Assembly (NCBI RefSeq): GCF_019754295.1
Contig: NZ_VIRV01000004.1
Coordinates: forward strand, 62,001 to 126,000
Reading direction: 5' to 3'
Source: Sellimonas caecigallum
GTDB taxonomy: Bacteria; Bacillota; Clostridia; Lachnospirales; Lachnospiraceae
DNA length: 64,000 bases
Position numbers and translations under genes: made by a program. How positions within the stretch are numbered: position 1 is the stretch's first letter; each line of letters opens with the position of its first letter. Below the pieces are notes generated by a model, which was given only the letters and a program-made list of their open reading frames with translations, was not told the DNA's origin and did not search any database. Positions 53,060-62,044 of this stretch are shown here, piece by piece.

Positions 53060-53123
53060 GCTGGCTACCTCCAAATATTTCTTTGCTTTTTCACACTGTA
53101 TAACATTAAATCGTTATTATAAA

Positions 53124-53152
53124 AGTGTAACACTATTCGGTATCTGTGTCAA
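53124..53152 (-). promoter_or_regulatory. Promoter of dapA-dapB
   Basis: TTGACA (53147-53152), 17-base spacer, TACACT (53124-53129) on the minus strand; a nearby TATAAT-like stretch just downstream is an alternative -10. Confidence 0.6.
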
Positions 53153-53193
53153 TCACAGTTCTGATGTCTATTTTCTCTTTTTCGATCCTGCTG

Positions 53194-53829
53194 CTAGTCA
53201 TTTTGACATTCCAGCTTACTTACAGACACTTCATAAGCCGTACGCCTCTCTGTCTCTGTCTCTGAGAGTTTCTTTATATACTCTCTGCTCTGCACTCTCC
53301 CCAGAATGTGTACATGTTCGCCTACCGCAAACGAAGATGCAAATCTCGCGTTTCTTCCCCAGCAGATACATGGGATGTAATCGGATTTTCCGTATGGACG
53401 ATTGACCGCCAGCAAAAGGTCCGCGATTTCTCTCCCAAGAGGTGTCTTCCGGTAGACCGGCTCCTTACAGATATACCCATCAAGGAAAATGCTGTTTGTC
53501 TTAACACCGTCCATCTCCTCGTCATCCTCAACAAATGAGACTTCCCTCGCAAATACGGAAAGTACAAGGCGATTTTTCTGTTCTTCGTGACGATTATAGG
53601 AGCGGAATTGTCCCTGAACGATAATGTACTCTCCCACATAATCCTGTGTCACATCGATGAGCCTTTCCGAAATCATGACCGGGATGCGGTCCTGCGAATT
53701 GCTCAGCCGCTTTACGAGCACCTCCATTGTGTAAAAGCCTTCTCCAAACACTTCGTGGCTGAATTCAAATGTCGTTGCCACCTCTCCCATGATCGTTACC
53801 TGGTTGTTTTCAATGATCTTATCTGACAT
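53194..53829 (-). CDS. Single-stranded DNA-binding protein-like, two OB folds
   Basis: A 211-residue protein with two SSB-like OB folds: residues about 6-105 (NNQVTIMGEVATTFEFSHEV onwards) and about 113-210 (SIFLDGYICKEPVYRKTPLG, CICWGRNARFASSFAVGEHV). The second half reads like canonical SSB; the first is divergent. It lacks the acidic SSB tail, so it is probably not the main replication SSB. It is seen in Lachnospiraceae near dapA and typA, but its role is unknown. The ATG follows GAAGGGAG. It is divergent from typA. Confidence 0.82.
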   Translation of the reverse strand: MSDKIIENNQVTIMGEVATTFEFSHEVFGEGFYTMEVLVKRLSNSQDRIPVMISERLIDVTQDYVGEYIIVQGQFRSYNRHEEQKNRLVLSVFAREVSFVEDDEEMDGVKTNSIFLDGYICKEPVYRKTPLGREIADLLLAVNRPYGKSDYIPCICWGRNARFASSFAVGEHVHILGRVQSREYIKKLSETETERRTAYEVSVSKLECQND

Positions 53830-53967
53830 GAAATGTAATTCTCCCTTCCTCTGATACGTAGTTTTTTATCTTTAATACTTTATGCCCCTCTATGAAAGGA
53901 TATTCCTGCTTCCACATATTTTCCAGCTTTTTCGCTCGACAGAATACGATATTCTTTCGAGAAGTGC

Positions 53968-53995
53968 TTGTAAATTCCGCAAAATATGGTAGACT
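53968..53995 (+). promoter_or_regulatory. Promoter of typA
   Basis: TTGTAA (53968-53973), 16-base spacer, TAGACT (53990-53995); TATACT at 53995-54000 is an alternative -10. Confidence 0.55.
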
Positions 53996-54040
53996 ATACT
54001 AGTTGCTTCATTATATAAGTAGAAAGAAGGAATTTACTAT

Positions 54041-55870
54041 ATGAAAATAAAACGCGAAGATATCCGCAATATTGCCATCATTGCCCATGTGGATCACGGA
54101 AAGACTACCCTCGTGGATGAACTCCTGAAGCAAAGCGGAGTGTTCCGCGAAAATCAGGAAGTAGAAGAGCGTGTGATGGACTCTAACGACATCGAACGGG
54201 AACGTGGAATCACGATCCTTTCCAAAAACACAGCTGTTTACTACAAAAACACAAAAATCAACATCATCGATACCCCAGGACATGCAGATTTTGGAGGCGA
54301 AGTGGAGCGTGTCCTGAAAATGGTAAACGGGGTCATCCTCGTCGTAGATGCTTTCGAAGGCCCGATGCCGCAGACAAAGTTTGTCCTTAAGAAAGCGCTT
54401 GAGCTCAAACTCCCTGTTATCGTCTGCATCAATAAGATCGACCGTCCGGAAGCCCGCCCGGATGATGTGATAGACGAAACCCTGGAGCTTTTTATGGACC
54501 TGGATGCAAGCGACGAACAGCTTGACTGTCCGTTCGTATACGCTTCCGCCAAAGCAGGATATGCGATCCTTGAGCTTGATGACAGTCCGCAGAATATGAC
54601 GCCTCTTTTTGAGACGATCCTGGAATACATTCCTGCTCCGGAAGGTGATCCGGATGCCCCTACCCAGGTGCTGATCAGTACAATCGATTACAACGAATAT
54701 GTAGGTCGGATCGGCGTAGGAAAGGTAGACAATGGAACGCTCTGCGTCAACCAGGAAGCCATTGTTGTAAACCATCACGAACCTGACAAACAGCGGAAAG
54801 TCAAGATCAGCAAACTGTATGAGTTTGACGGTCTGAACAAAGTGGAGGTAAAAGAAGCTGGCGTTGGCTCTATCGTCGCCATCTCCGGAATTTCAGATAT
54901 CGCCATCGGGGATACGATCTGCTCCTCCGATGCTCCGAATCCAATCCCGTTCCAGAAGATTTCCGAGCCGACCATCTCCATGCAGTTCAAGGTAAACGAC
55001 AGCCCGTTTGCCGGACAGGAAGGAAAATTCGTGACGTCCCGCCATCTCCGAGACCGTCTTTTCCGAGAACTCAACACGGACGTCAGCCTCCGGGTGGAAG
55101 ACACGGATGACATGGACAGCTTCAAAGTGTCCGGACGAGGAGAACTCCACCTGTCCGTCCTCGTTGAAAATATGCGCCGGGAAGGCTATGAATTTGCAGT
55201 CAGCAAGGCTGAAGTCCTTTACAAGCATGATGAAAACGGAAAACTCCTTGAACCAATGGAGCTTGTCTATATCGATGTGCCGGATGAATTTACCGGTGTT
55301 GTCATCGATAAACTGAGCCAGCGAAAAGGTGAGCTCCAAAATATGGGAATGTCGAACGGGGCGTACACAAGACTGGAATTTTCTATCCCATCCAGAGGAC
55401 TCATCGGATACCGCGGTGATTTCCTAACCGACACAAAAGGGAACGGGATCATGAACACTTCCTTTGACGGATATGCCCCATATAAGGGCGATATCCAGTA
55501 TCGCAAAAATGGATCTCTCATCGCTTTTGAGACTGGCGAAGCCTTGACATACGGTTTGTTCAGCGCCCAGGAACGCGGTACACTTTTCATCGGGCCTGGC
55601 GAACGCGTGTATTCCGGAATGGTCGTTGGACAAAATGCGAAAACTGACGATATCGAACTGAACGTCTGCAAGGCCAAACATCTGACAAATACCCGTGCTT
55701 CCGGCTCAGACGAAGCTCTGCGTCTCTCGCCTCCAAGAATCTTAAGTCTGGAGGAGGCTCTGGACTTCATCGACACAGATGAGCTTCTGGAAGTAACGCC
55801 GAAAAGCCTTCGTATCCGTAAGAAAATCCTGGATGCACGTCTCCGCAAACGGGAAAATAACAAAAAATAA
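54041..55870 (+). CDS. typA: GTP-binding protein TypA/BipA
   Basis: TypA/BipA is a ribosome-associated translational GTPase that helps 50S assembly under stress and cold. The 609-residue product has G1 AHVDHGKTTLVDELL, switch 2 DTPGHADFGGEVERVL, G4 NKIDRPEARPDD and the EF-G-like domains followed by the TypA-specific C-terminal domain. Length is normal. The ATG follows GAAGGA. PAP2 follows 13 bases behind on the same strand. Confidence 0.97.
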   Translation: MKIKREDIRNIAIIAHVDHGKTTLVDELLKQSGVFRENQEVEERVMDSNDIERERGITILSKNTAVYYKNTKINIIDTPGHADFGGEVERVLKMVNGVILVVDAFEGPMPQTKFVLKKALELKLPVIVCINKIDRPEARPDDVIDETLELFMDLDASDEQLDCPFVYASAKAGYAILELDDSPQNMTPLFETILEYIPAPEGDPDAPTQVLISTIDYNEYVGRIGVGKVDNGTLCVNQEAIVVNHHEPDKQRKVKISKLYEFDGLNKVEVKEAGVGSIVAISGISDIAIGDTICSSDAPNPIPFQKISEPTISMQFKVNDSPFAGQEGKFVTSRHLRDRLFRELNTDVSLRVEDTDDMDSFKVSGRGELHLSVLVENMRREGYEFAVSKAEVLYKHDENGKLLEPMELVYIDVPDEFTGVVIDKLSQRKGELQNMGMSNGAYTRLEFSIPSRGLIGYRGDFLTDTKGNGIMNTSFDGYAPYKGDIQYRKNGSLIAFETGEALTYGLFSAQERGTLFIGPGERVYSGMVVGQNAKTDDIELNVCKAKHLTNTRASGSDEALRLSPPRILSLEEALDFIDTDELLEVTPKSLRIRKKILDARLRKRENNKK

Positions 55871-55883
55871 AGAGGTGTCCTAA

Positions 55884-56783
55884 ATGGAATTTTTATATTT
55901 TCTGGAAGGCATCCGCACTCCAATAGGTAACGAATTTTTCCAGTTCGTTACCTATTTTGGACAAGAGATGCTACTTGTTGCTGTGATCTGCATTTTTTAC
56001 TGGTGTCTGGACAAATCGTTTGCCTACCAGCTGGCACTCACATATTTCTCTGCGGGACTTTGCGTCCAGGCATTGAAAATTACCTTTCGTATCCCGCGCC
56101 CGTGGATCCTTGATCCGGAGTTTGCCCCGGTCAAAAGTGCAGTCCCTGCTGCCACAGGCTACTCTTTTCCAAGCGGCCATACCCAGGGCGGTACTTGCCT
56201 TTTTGCTCCGCTCGCCCTTCGCGCAAAAAAAACAGTGCTCAAGCTTTTATTTACCGCCGCATTTTTGCTCATCGGTTTTTCCAGAATGTATCTGGGGGTA
56301 CACACACCAAAAGACGTCCTTGTATCCATGGGAGTTTCCCTGTTTTTTTCCGTCCTGATCTGGAAATATAAAGACCAGATCCTGGAGCACCCGCGAAAAG
56401 TTCGCACTCTTTCGCTTATTCTTGGTGTCATCTCCATTTTAGTCATCCTCTATACAATAATCCAGCTTTTTGTTTTTTCCCTGCCGGAAAAATATGCTTC
56501 GGACTGTCTCAAAGCGGGCGGCGCCGGACTTGGATTTGCTGTTGGCTTCTTTCTGGAAAAAACGTATATCCGTTTCTCCCCTGAAACTCCGCGGTGGACT
56601 TTTCAGATTCCAAAGCTCCTCCTGGGGCTGTTCAGTGCACTCCTCCTAAAAAACGGGCTGTCGCTCCTTGCAGGATTAGGTATGATATTTAAATCTGCAG
56701 AGTATTTTCTGCTTGTACTCTGGATTATTGCGGGCTATCCTTTCCTTTTTCAAGCATTTTTAAAAAGAAAAGAGCGTCGGTAA
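55884..56783 (+). CDS. PAP2 family membrane phosphatase
   Basis: A 299-residue integral membrane phosphatase of the PAP2 superfamily with about eight helices. The three motifs are present: K-x6-RP as KITFRIPRP, PSGH as SFPSGHTQGG, and SR-x5-H as SRMYLGVHTPKDV. Substrates for relatives are phosphatidate, undecaprenyl pyrophosphate or glycerophosphate lipids; an undecaprenyl-PP phosphatase role is possible but not shown. The ATG follows AGAGGTG and the gene probably shares the typA transcript. Confidence 0.92.
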   Translation: MEFLYFLEGIRTPIGNEFFQFVTYFGQEMLLVAVICIFYWCLDKSFAYQLALTYFSAGLCVQALKITFRIPRPWILDPEFAPVKSAVPAATGYSFPSGHTQGGTCLFAPLALRAKKTVLKLLFTAAFLLIGFSRMYLGVHTPKDVLVSMGVSLFFSVLIWKYKDQILEHPRKVRTLSLILGVISILVILYTIIQLFVFSLPEKYASDCLKAGGAGLGFAVGFFLEKTYIRFSPETPRWTFQIPKLLLGLFSALLLKNGLSLLAGLGMIFKSAEYFLLVLWIIAGYPFLFQAFLKRKERR

Positions 56784-56871
56784 GTTTGACATATTTTTTA
56801 TTTATTTTTGTTTGATATCTCCTTTTATCAGTTAACTTATTTGTGTTCACACTTTTTTTCGATATTTATCA

Positions 56872-56900
56872 TTGCATGTCCACGTCTGTCGTAGTATAAT
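56872..56900 (+). promoter_or_regulatory. Promoter of hpf
   Basis: TTGCAT (56872-56877), 17-base spacer, TATAAT (56895-56900), 34 bases before the hpf ATG. Confidence 0.75.
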
Positions 56901-56934
56901 AAGGACAGGAATAACTGGTAAAGGAGTTGGGCTT

Positions 56935-57474
56935 ATGAAATTTAATATCAGAGGAAAAAACATTGATGTTACACCTGCATTGAAGGATACCATCGAGCAT
57001 AAACTAGGAAAACTGGAAAGATATTTTACTCCTGATACTGAGGTCAATGTTACCTTGAGCGTAGAAAAGGAGGAACAGAAGATCGAAGTTACGATCCCGG
57101 TAAAAGGAAATATCATCCGCTCAGAGGAATCCAGCAGCGATATGTATGTATCCATTGATCTTGTAGAAGAAATTATCGAGCGCCAGCTGAGAAAATACAA
57201 AAACAAACTGGTTGCCAAACACCAGGCAGGTGTAGATTTCAGTAAATCTTTCTTTGAAGATACAGAACATGGCAGCGTAGAGGACGATTCTATCCATATC
57301 ATCCGCACAAAACGTTTCGGTATCAAACCAATGTTCCCTGAAGATGCATGCATCCAGATGGAGCTTCTCGGACACAACTTCTTTGTATTTACGAATGCAG
57401 AAACTGATCAGGTAAATGTCGTATACAAGAGAAAAAATAATACCTACGGTTTGATCGAACCGGAATATCAATAA
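56935..57474 (+). CDS. hpf: Ribosome hibernation promoting factor, long form
   Basis: HPF dimerises 70S ribosomes in stationary phase. The 179-residue product is the long form of Firmicutes: N-terminal S30AE domain (residues 1-100, MKFNIRGKNIDVTPALKDTI on) and a C-terminal dimerisation tail (about 120-179, with HIIRTKRFGIKPMFPEDACIQ). The ATG at 56935 follows AAAGGAG; an in-frame ATG upstream belongs to the promoter region. A strong terminator follows. Confidence 0.95.
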   Translation: MKFNIRGKNIDVTPALKDTIEHKLGKLERYFTPDTEVNVTLSVEKEEQKIEVTIPVKGNIIRSEESSSDMYVSIDLVEEIIERQLRKYKNKLVAKHQAGVDFSKSFFEDTEHGSVEDDSIHIIRTKRFGIKPMFPEDACIQMELLGHNFFVFTNAETDQVNVVYKRKNNTYGLIEPEYQ

Positions 57475-57481
57475 ATTTCAA

Positions 57482-57516
57482 ATCCCCCAGCCTTTGTAGA
57501 CTGGGGGATATTTTTG
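57482..57516 (+). terminator. Terminator after hpf
   Basis: ATCCCCCAG (57482-57490) and CTGGGGGAT (57501-57509) form a 9-bp stem, followed by ATTTTTG. Confidence 0.9.
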
Positions 57517-57536
57517 TGTCTGAAAATCTCTTCTTT

Positions 57537-58193
57537 TTACGATTCGAATAGCAAGAGCCTGTCTTCTGCCTCTGCAAAATAGCAGGACTCTCCCCACTCC
57601 ATTACCACTTTTCCATTTGTCTGTTCTGTCAGTTCTGCCTCGAGATGTCCTTTTTCATCCTCTGGGACAAGACAAATCATAGATACAGCATCCGTGTACG
57701 TTGTGTCCAATATCTGAATCCCTGCCTGTGCCAGGAGATACTGAATCTTCCCAAGTCCAGTATAATCTGTCCTGATTTCCAGTTTAGAAGCATATTTTCT
57801 GGTAATAATACTACTGTTGGCAAGTCCTTCTCTGGCTGCCTGCGTATAGGCCCTTACCAACCCTCCTGTTCCCAGAAGGGTTCCTCCAAAATATCTGGTA
57901 ACCACTATAACGGTATTGAAAAGTCCAGCTCCGCACAGAACATCAAGAATCGGTTTCCCTGCCGTCCCTTGTGGTTCTCCATCATCGCTGAATCGTTTCA
58001 GCACCGGTTCCTCTTTCAGTACATAAGCAAAACAGTGATGCCTTGCATTGTAGTGCTTCTTCCGTACTGATTCTATAAATGCCAGCGCCTCATCCTCTGT
58101 CTCAATATGCTGTACGGCTCCAATAAATCTTGATTTTTTTTCAACAATTTCTCCCTCTTTTCCGTCCAGTACAGTTTTATATTCCATCAACAT
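57537..58193 (-). CDS. YigZ/IMPACT family protein
   Basis: A 218-residue protein of the YigZ (UPF0029/IMPACT) family. The conserved core is KKSRFIGAVQHIETEDEALAF, HHCFAYVL, FSDDGEPQGTAGKPIL and TRYFGGTLLGTGGLVRAYTQAA. The fold resembles an EF-G-like domain; function is unclear, with links to translation or proteolysis regulation suggested for relatives. The ATG at 58191-58193 follows AAGGAAG. It converges with hpf across the terminator and diverges from the PBP gene. Confidence 0.9.
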   Translation of the reverse strand: MLMEYKTVLDGKEGEIVEKKSRFIGAVQHIETEDEALAFIESVRKKHYNARHHCFAYVLKEEPVLKRFSDDGEPQGTAGKPILDVLCGAGLFNTVIVVTRYFGGTLLGTGGLVRAYTQAAREGLANSSIITRKYASKLEIRTDYTGLGKIQYLLAQAGIQILDTTYTDAVSMICLVPEDEKGHLEAELTEQTNGKVVMEWGESCYFAEAEDRLLLFES

Positions 58194-58368
58194 ACTTATT
58201 CTTCCTTGCCTCCTGAAAAATATTCCCTTCTCTACTATAACAGTAATTTAAATATTTTCAAAACATTTTCTTAAGTTTTTACGACAGGAAGCTGAAGATT
58301 GGATTTTTTTCTTTATTTCAATATTGAAGTTTGTTATAATATACTGGTATAAAAGGAGGCATATGCTC

Positions 58369-61023
58369 ATGAACTATGGTAGAAAAAAAGCTGCTCAAAA
58401 ACGAAAGGACATTACCTCAAAATCTACAAAGAAAAAAAAGCGAGTTGGCGTTCGCATCTTTAAAAGCGTACTCCTTCTGCTCCTTGTGCTTTTTATAGCA
58501 GGATGTGTCGGCGGAGGCATCTTCGTCAAAAAAGTGATTGACGATGCACCGGACATCACTCCGGAAGATGTAAAGCCGACGGGATATACCTCTTTCATTT
58601 ATGCATCAGACGGAAAGACAGAAACAGAGCGGCTCACGTCCGCCGGATCAAATCGTGTCTATAAGACCATCGACCAGATTCCGAAGGATCTTCAGCACGC
58701 ATTTGTCGCCATTGAGGACGAGCGTTTTTATGAACATAACGGAATCGACCCAAAAGGGATTATCCGAGCTGGCTTTATCGGCATTACAACAGGAGATTTT
58801 TCCCAAGGTGCATCTACTCTTACGCAGCAGCTTATAAAAAACAATATTTTCGACTTCATGTCCGAGGACTCCTTTATGGACAAAGTGGAGAGAAAAATTC
58901 AGGAACAGTATCTGGCTCTGAAACTTGAAAAACAGATGTCCAAAAATGAAATCATGGAAAACTATCTCAACACAATCAACCTCGGTCAAAACACACTTGG
59001 TGTTCAAGCTGCATCCAGACGCTACTTCAACAAAGACGTGTCACAGCTTACTCTTTCTGAATGTTCTGTTATCGCGGCAGTCACACAGCGTCCAAGTTAT
59101 TATAACCCTATTACCAATCCAGACCACAATTCTGAAAGACGTAAACTGGTTCTGAAAAACATGTTGGAACAAGGTTATATTTCTCAGTCTGAATATGACG
59201 AGGCGCTGAAAGATGACGTGTACTCCAGAATTCAGAATGTCAATACGACAATCACTGACTCAAACCCTCAGAGCTATTTCGTCGATGCTGTGATCCAGCA
59301 AATTCTGGATGATCTGGAAAATCCGGAAGTCGGACCTGGATACAGCGAAACGCAGGCTTACAACACCCTGTACAAAGGCGGTCTGAGTATTTATTCCACA
59401 CAGGATCTGGAAATCCAGGGGATCTGCGACCAGGTTATCAACGATGATTCCAATTATCCATGGAAAATCGAATACGGCCTTTCCTATCTCCTTACTGTAA
59501 CACACACAGACGGTACTCAGGATAACTACAGTTCCGGCCATATCAAAAAATTCCGCCAGGAACATGATAATGTAAAATACGGCCTTACTTTCTCTTCTGA
59601 AGAAGCTGCAAGGCAGACAATCGAAGAATTCAAGGCATCCATCGCCAAAGAAGGAGACACCTTCGATGAGAAGATCACACTCTCCCCTCAGCCGCAGGCA
59701 TCTGTTACTGTCATTGATCAAAAAACAGGAGAGATCAAGGCAATGGTCGGCGGGCGTGGAGCGAAGTCTTCCAGTATGAGTCTGAATCGGGCTTACACAG
59801 GTTCCAAGCGCCAGCCTGGATCCTGTTTCAAGATTCTGTCTACCTATGCACCTGCTCTCGATGCCTCAGGCAAGACACTGGCAACTGTCATCCGGGACGA
59901 GCCTTATAACTATGCTGACGGAACTCCTGTATCCAACTGGTGGGGCGATTACTACCGCGGCGACATGACCATGCGTGTGGCAATCGAAGATTCTGCCAAT
60001 ATCTGTGCAGTTAAAATGCTTACAGAGATTACTCCTCAGCTTGGCTTTGACTATTTGCAGAAATTTGGCCTTTCCACTATAGTGGAGAGCCGCACAGAAG
60101 ACAACGGAAAAGTATACACGGATATCCAGCAGTCTACTGCTCTGGGCGGAATTACCGACGGTGTCTACAATTATGAAATGTGTGCTGCCTATGCTGCTAT
60201 CGCAAACGGCGGCGTATACAGAGAGCCGATCATGTACACAAAAATTCTTGATCATGATGGCAATGTCCTGATCGACCGTACAGAAAAACAGAAGACATCT
60301 ACAGTCATCAAAGAATCCACTGCTTATCTTCTCACAAGCGCGATGGAAGATGTCATTAAAAAAGGAACAGGTACGCCTGCAGAACTTTCCAACATGGCTG
60401 CTGCCGGAAAGACAGGTACAACCACCAACAATGTGGATCTCTGGATGGCGGGCTACACTCCATACTACACATGTACGATCTGGACGGGTTACGATGACAA
60501 TAAACCGCTGGGAGACAGTGAGTGGGACTATCATCTGAAGATGTGGAAACAGATCATGGATCAAATCAATGATACAAAAGGACTTACCTACACAGAATTC
60601 GAAATTCCGGATTCCATCGTCCAGAAAACGATCTGTTCACAGACAGGAAAACTTGCCGTTTCCGGTTCCTGTCCGTCTATTACTGAATACTTTGATAAAG
60701 GAACTGCACCTACGGAAAGTTGTTCCGGACATGTCACTGAAAATGAAGCGGAAAACGAGGATGAGGAAAACACCGACGGCGAAACAGGAGAAAACACGGA
60801 TTCCGAAAACAGCGGCAATTCCGGTTCTTCCACGGATACCCCTTCTACAGGGGATTCTGAAAATTCCGGAGGCTCTGATTCCAACGGTGGGAACACCGGA
60901 AGCACTCCCCCGCCGTCCGGAGATGGAAACAGCGGCAGTTCCGGAGGAAATAACGGTGGTGGTTCCGGCAACACCGGAGGCACTACACCGCCATCCGGAG
61001 GTGGAACTACACCGACACCTTAA
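58369..61023 (+). CDS. Class A penicillin-binding protein (PBP1A type)
   Basis: A bifunctional peptidoglycan synthase of 884 residues that polymerises glycan and crosslinks peptides. Order: basic cytoplasmic tail (KKAAQKRKDITSKSTKKKKR), one membrane helix (about residues 29-53), GT51 glycosyltransferase with EDERFYEHNGIDPKG and GASTLTQQLIKN, then transpeptidase with SxxK in KRQPGSCFKIL, SxN in EDSANICAVKM and KTGT in AAGKTGTTTNN. The last 75 or so residues are a low-complexity Gly/Ser/Asn/Thr/Pro tail. The ATG at 58369 is nine bases behind AAAGGAGG; earlier starts are too close to or ahead of that site. A terminator follows. Confidence 0.95.
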   Translation: MNYGRKKAAQKRKDITSKSTKKKKRVGVRIFKSVLLLLLVLFIAGCVGGGIFVKKVIDDAPDITPEDVKPTGYTSFIYASDGKTETERLTSAGSNRVYKTIDQIPKDLQHAFVAIEDERFYEHNGIDPKGIIRAGFIGITTGDFSQGASTLTQQLIKNNIFDFMSEDSFMDKVERKIQEQYLALKLEKQMSKNEIMENYLNTINLGQNTLGVQAASRRYFNKDVSQLTLSECSVIAAVTQRPSYYNPITNPDHNSERRKLVLKNMLEQGYISQSEYDEALKDDVYSRIQNVNTTITDSNPQSYFVDAVIQQILDDLENPEVGPGYSETQAYNTLYKGGLSIYSTQDLEIQGICDQVINDDSNYPWKIEYGLSYLLTVTHTDGTQDNYSSGHIKKFRQEHDNVKYGLTFSSEEAARQTIEEFKASIAKEGDTFDEKITLSPQPQASVTVIDQKTGEIKAMVGGRGAKSSSMSLNRAYTGSKRQPGSCFKILSTYAPALDASGKTLATVIRDEPYNYADGTPVSNWWGDYYRGDMTMRVAIEDSANICAVKMLTEITPQLGFDYLQKFGLSTIVESRTEDNGKVYTDIQQSTALGGITDGVYNYEMCAAYAAIANGGVYREPIMYTKILDHDGNVLIDRTEKQKTSTVIKESTAYLLTSAMEDVIKKGTGTPAELSNMAAAGKTGTTTNNVDLWMAGYTPYYTCTIWTGYDDNKPLGDSEWDYHLKMWKQIMDQINDTKGLTYTEFEIPDSIVQKTICSQTGKLAVSGSCPSITEYFDKGTAPTESCSGHVTENEAENEDEENTDGETGENTDSENSGNSGSSTDTPSTGDSENSGGSDSNGGNTGSTPPPSGDGNSGSSGGNNGGGSGNTGGTTPPSGGGTTPTP

Positions 61024-61070
61024 AAATCAAAAGAAGCACTTCCCTTTTCGAGAAGTGCTTCTTTTGATTT
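61024..61070. terminator. Bidirectional terminator between the PBP and glucokinase genes
   Basis: A long stem AAATCAAAAGAAGCACTTC (61024-61042) with GAAGTGCTTCTTTTGATTT (61052-61070) around a short loop; A- and T-rich ends allow termination on both strands. Confidence 0.85.
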
Positions 61071-61093
61071 CTATTTCTTAATTATCCTGTTAT

Positions 61094-62026
61094 CTAGCCA
61101 AGCACCAGTTTGGCGGCTCCACAAATACCTGCATCGTTCCCAAGCTCTGCCAGGGCAAACTCTGTGTTTGCATTGGCAAAGAATGCTCTCTCCTTATACG
61201 GCTTCTCAACAAACGGAAGCAGTACTTTTCCGGCTTTGGATACTCCTCCGCCGATCACAAAGACTGCAGGATCTGTCGCTACAGCCAGATTTGCGAGGGC
61301 ATATCCGAGATATCTTCCGAACTCTGCAGCAATATCTTTTGCAACCGCGTCGCCCTCTTTTACTGCGTCAAATACTGTCTTTGCATTGACCGGACCATTT
61401 CTGAGAATAGTTTTTTCCGATGTCTCTGCCAGTTTTTTCTTCGCCAGACGTGTGATTCCTGTCGCAGAGGCGTACTGTTCAAGACATCCGAAGCTTCCGC
61501 ATCCGCACTGTTCCTTCTCATCATAATTCACACAGAGATGGCCAATCTCGCCTCCTGCCCCGTGTTCCCCTGTGAGGATCTTTCCGTTGATGATGATACC
61601 GCCCCCGACGCCGGTTCCAAGTGTGACCATGATCATGTTTTTATGGCCACGCCCTCCGCCAAGCCACATCTCGCCAAGTGCTGCTACATTGGCATCATTT
61701 CCTGTCGCTGTATAGATACCGGTAAGCTGTTCCATCTCTTCTTTGACATTTTTATAACCCCATCCGAGGTTGGCTGTTCCATTTACGATGCCTTCTTCCG
61801 TGATTGGAGCCGGAACTCCCATCCCGATACCTACGATTTCTTCCTTTTGCATCTTCTTCTCTTCCATTTTTTTCTTGAGTGAAGCTGCAATGTCTGGAAG
61901 AATATTCACGCCTTCTTTTTCGGTTCTCGTCTTGATCTCCCATTTATCTATGACTCTTCCATCCTCACAGAACAGACCGATCTTTACACTTGTTCCTCCA
62001 ATATCTACACCAAAACAATATTTCAT
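61094..62026 (-). CDS. glcK: ROK family glucokinase
   Basis: A 310-residue sugar kinase expected to phosphorylate glucose with ATP. The N-terminal phosphate motif is FGVDIGGTSVKIGL, the catalytic Asp lies in GNDANVAALGE, and the ROK zinc motif is QCGCGSFGCLEQ; HGAGGEIGHLCV is the sugar-binding stretch. The fold and length are those of B. subtilis GlcK. The ATG follows GAAGGAAG. It lies 18 bases behind hprK, so the pair may couple glucose phosphorylation to HPr control. Confidence 0.93.
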   Translation of the reverse strand: MKYCFGVDIGGTSVKIGLFCEDGRVIDKWEIKTRTEKEGVNILPDIAASLKKKMEEKKMQKEEIVGIGMGVPAPITEEGIVNGTANLGWGYKNVKEEMEQLTGIYTATGNDANVAALGEMWLGGGRGHKNMIMVTLGTGVGGGIIINGKILTGEHGAGGEIGHLCVNYDEKEQCGCGSFGCLEQYASATGITRLAKKKLAETSEKTILRNGPVNAKTVFDAVKEGDAVAKDIAAEFGRYLGYALANLAVATDPAVFVIGGGVSKAGKVLLPFVEKPYKERAFFANANTEFALAELGNDAGICGAAKLVLG

Positions 62027-62044
62027 TTTTCTTCTTCCTTCCTT

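Noticed and set aside
53060-53193. Lysine riboswitch in front of dapA
   Set aside because: None of the L-box core blocks occurs; the only L box lies at 29687-29843.
54011-54778. A 255-codon minus-strand frame opposite typA
   Set aside because: Shadow of typA; no start signal.
60588-60983. A Pro/Glu/Ser-rich minus-strand frame
   Set aside because: Antisense of the low-complexity tail of the PBP.
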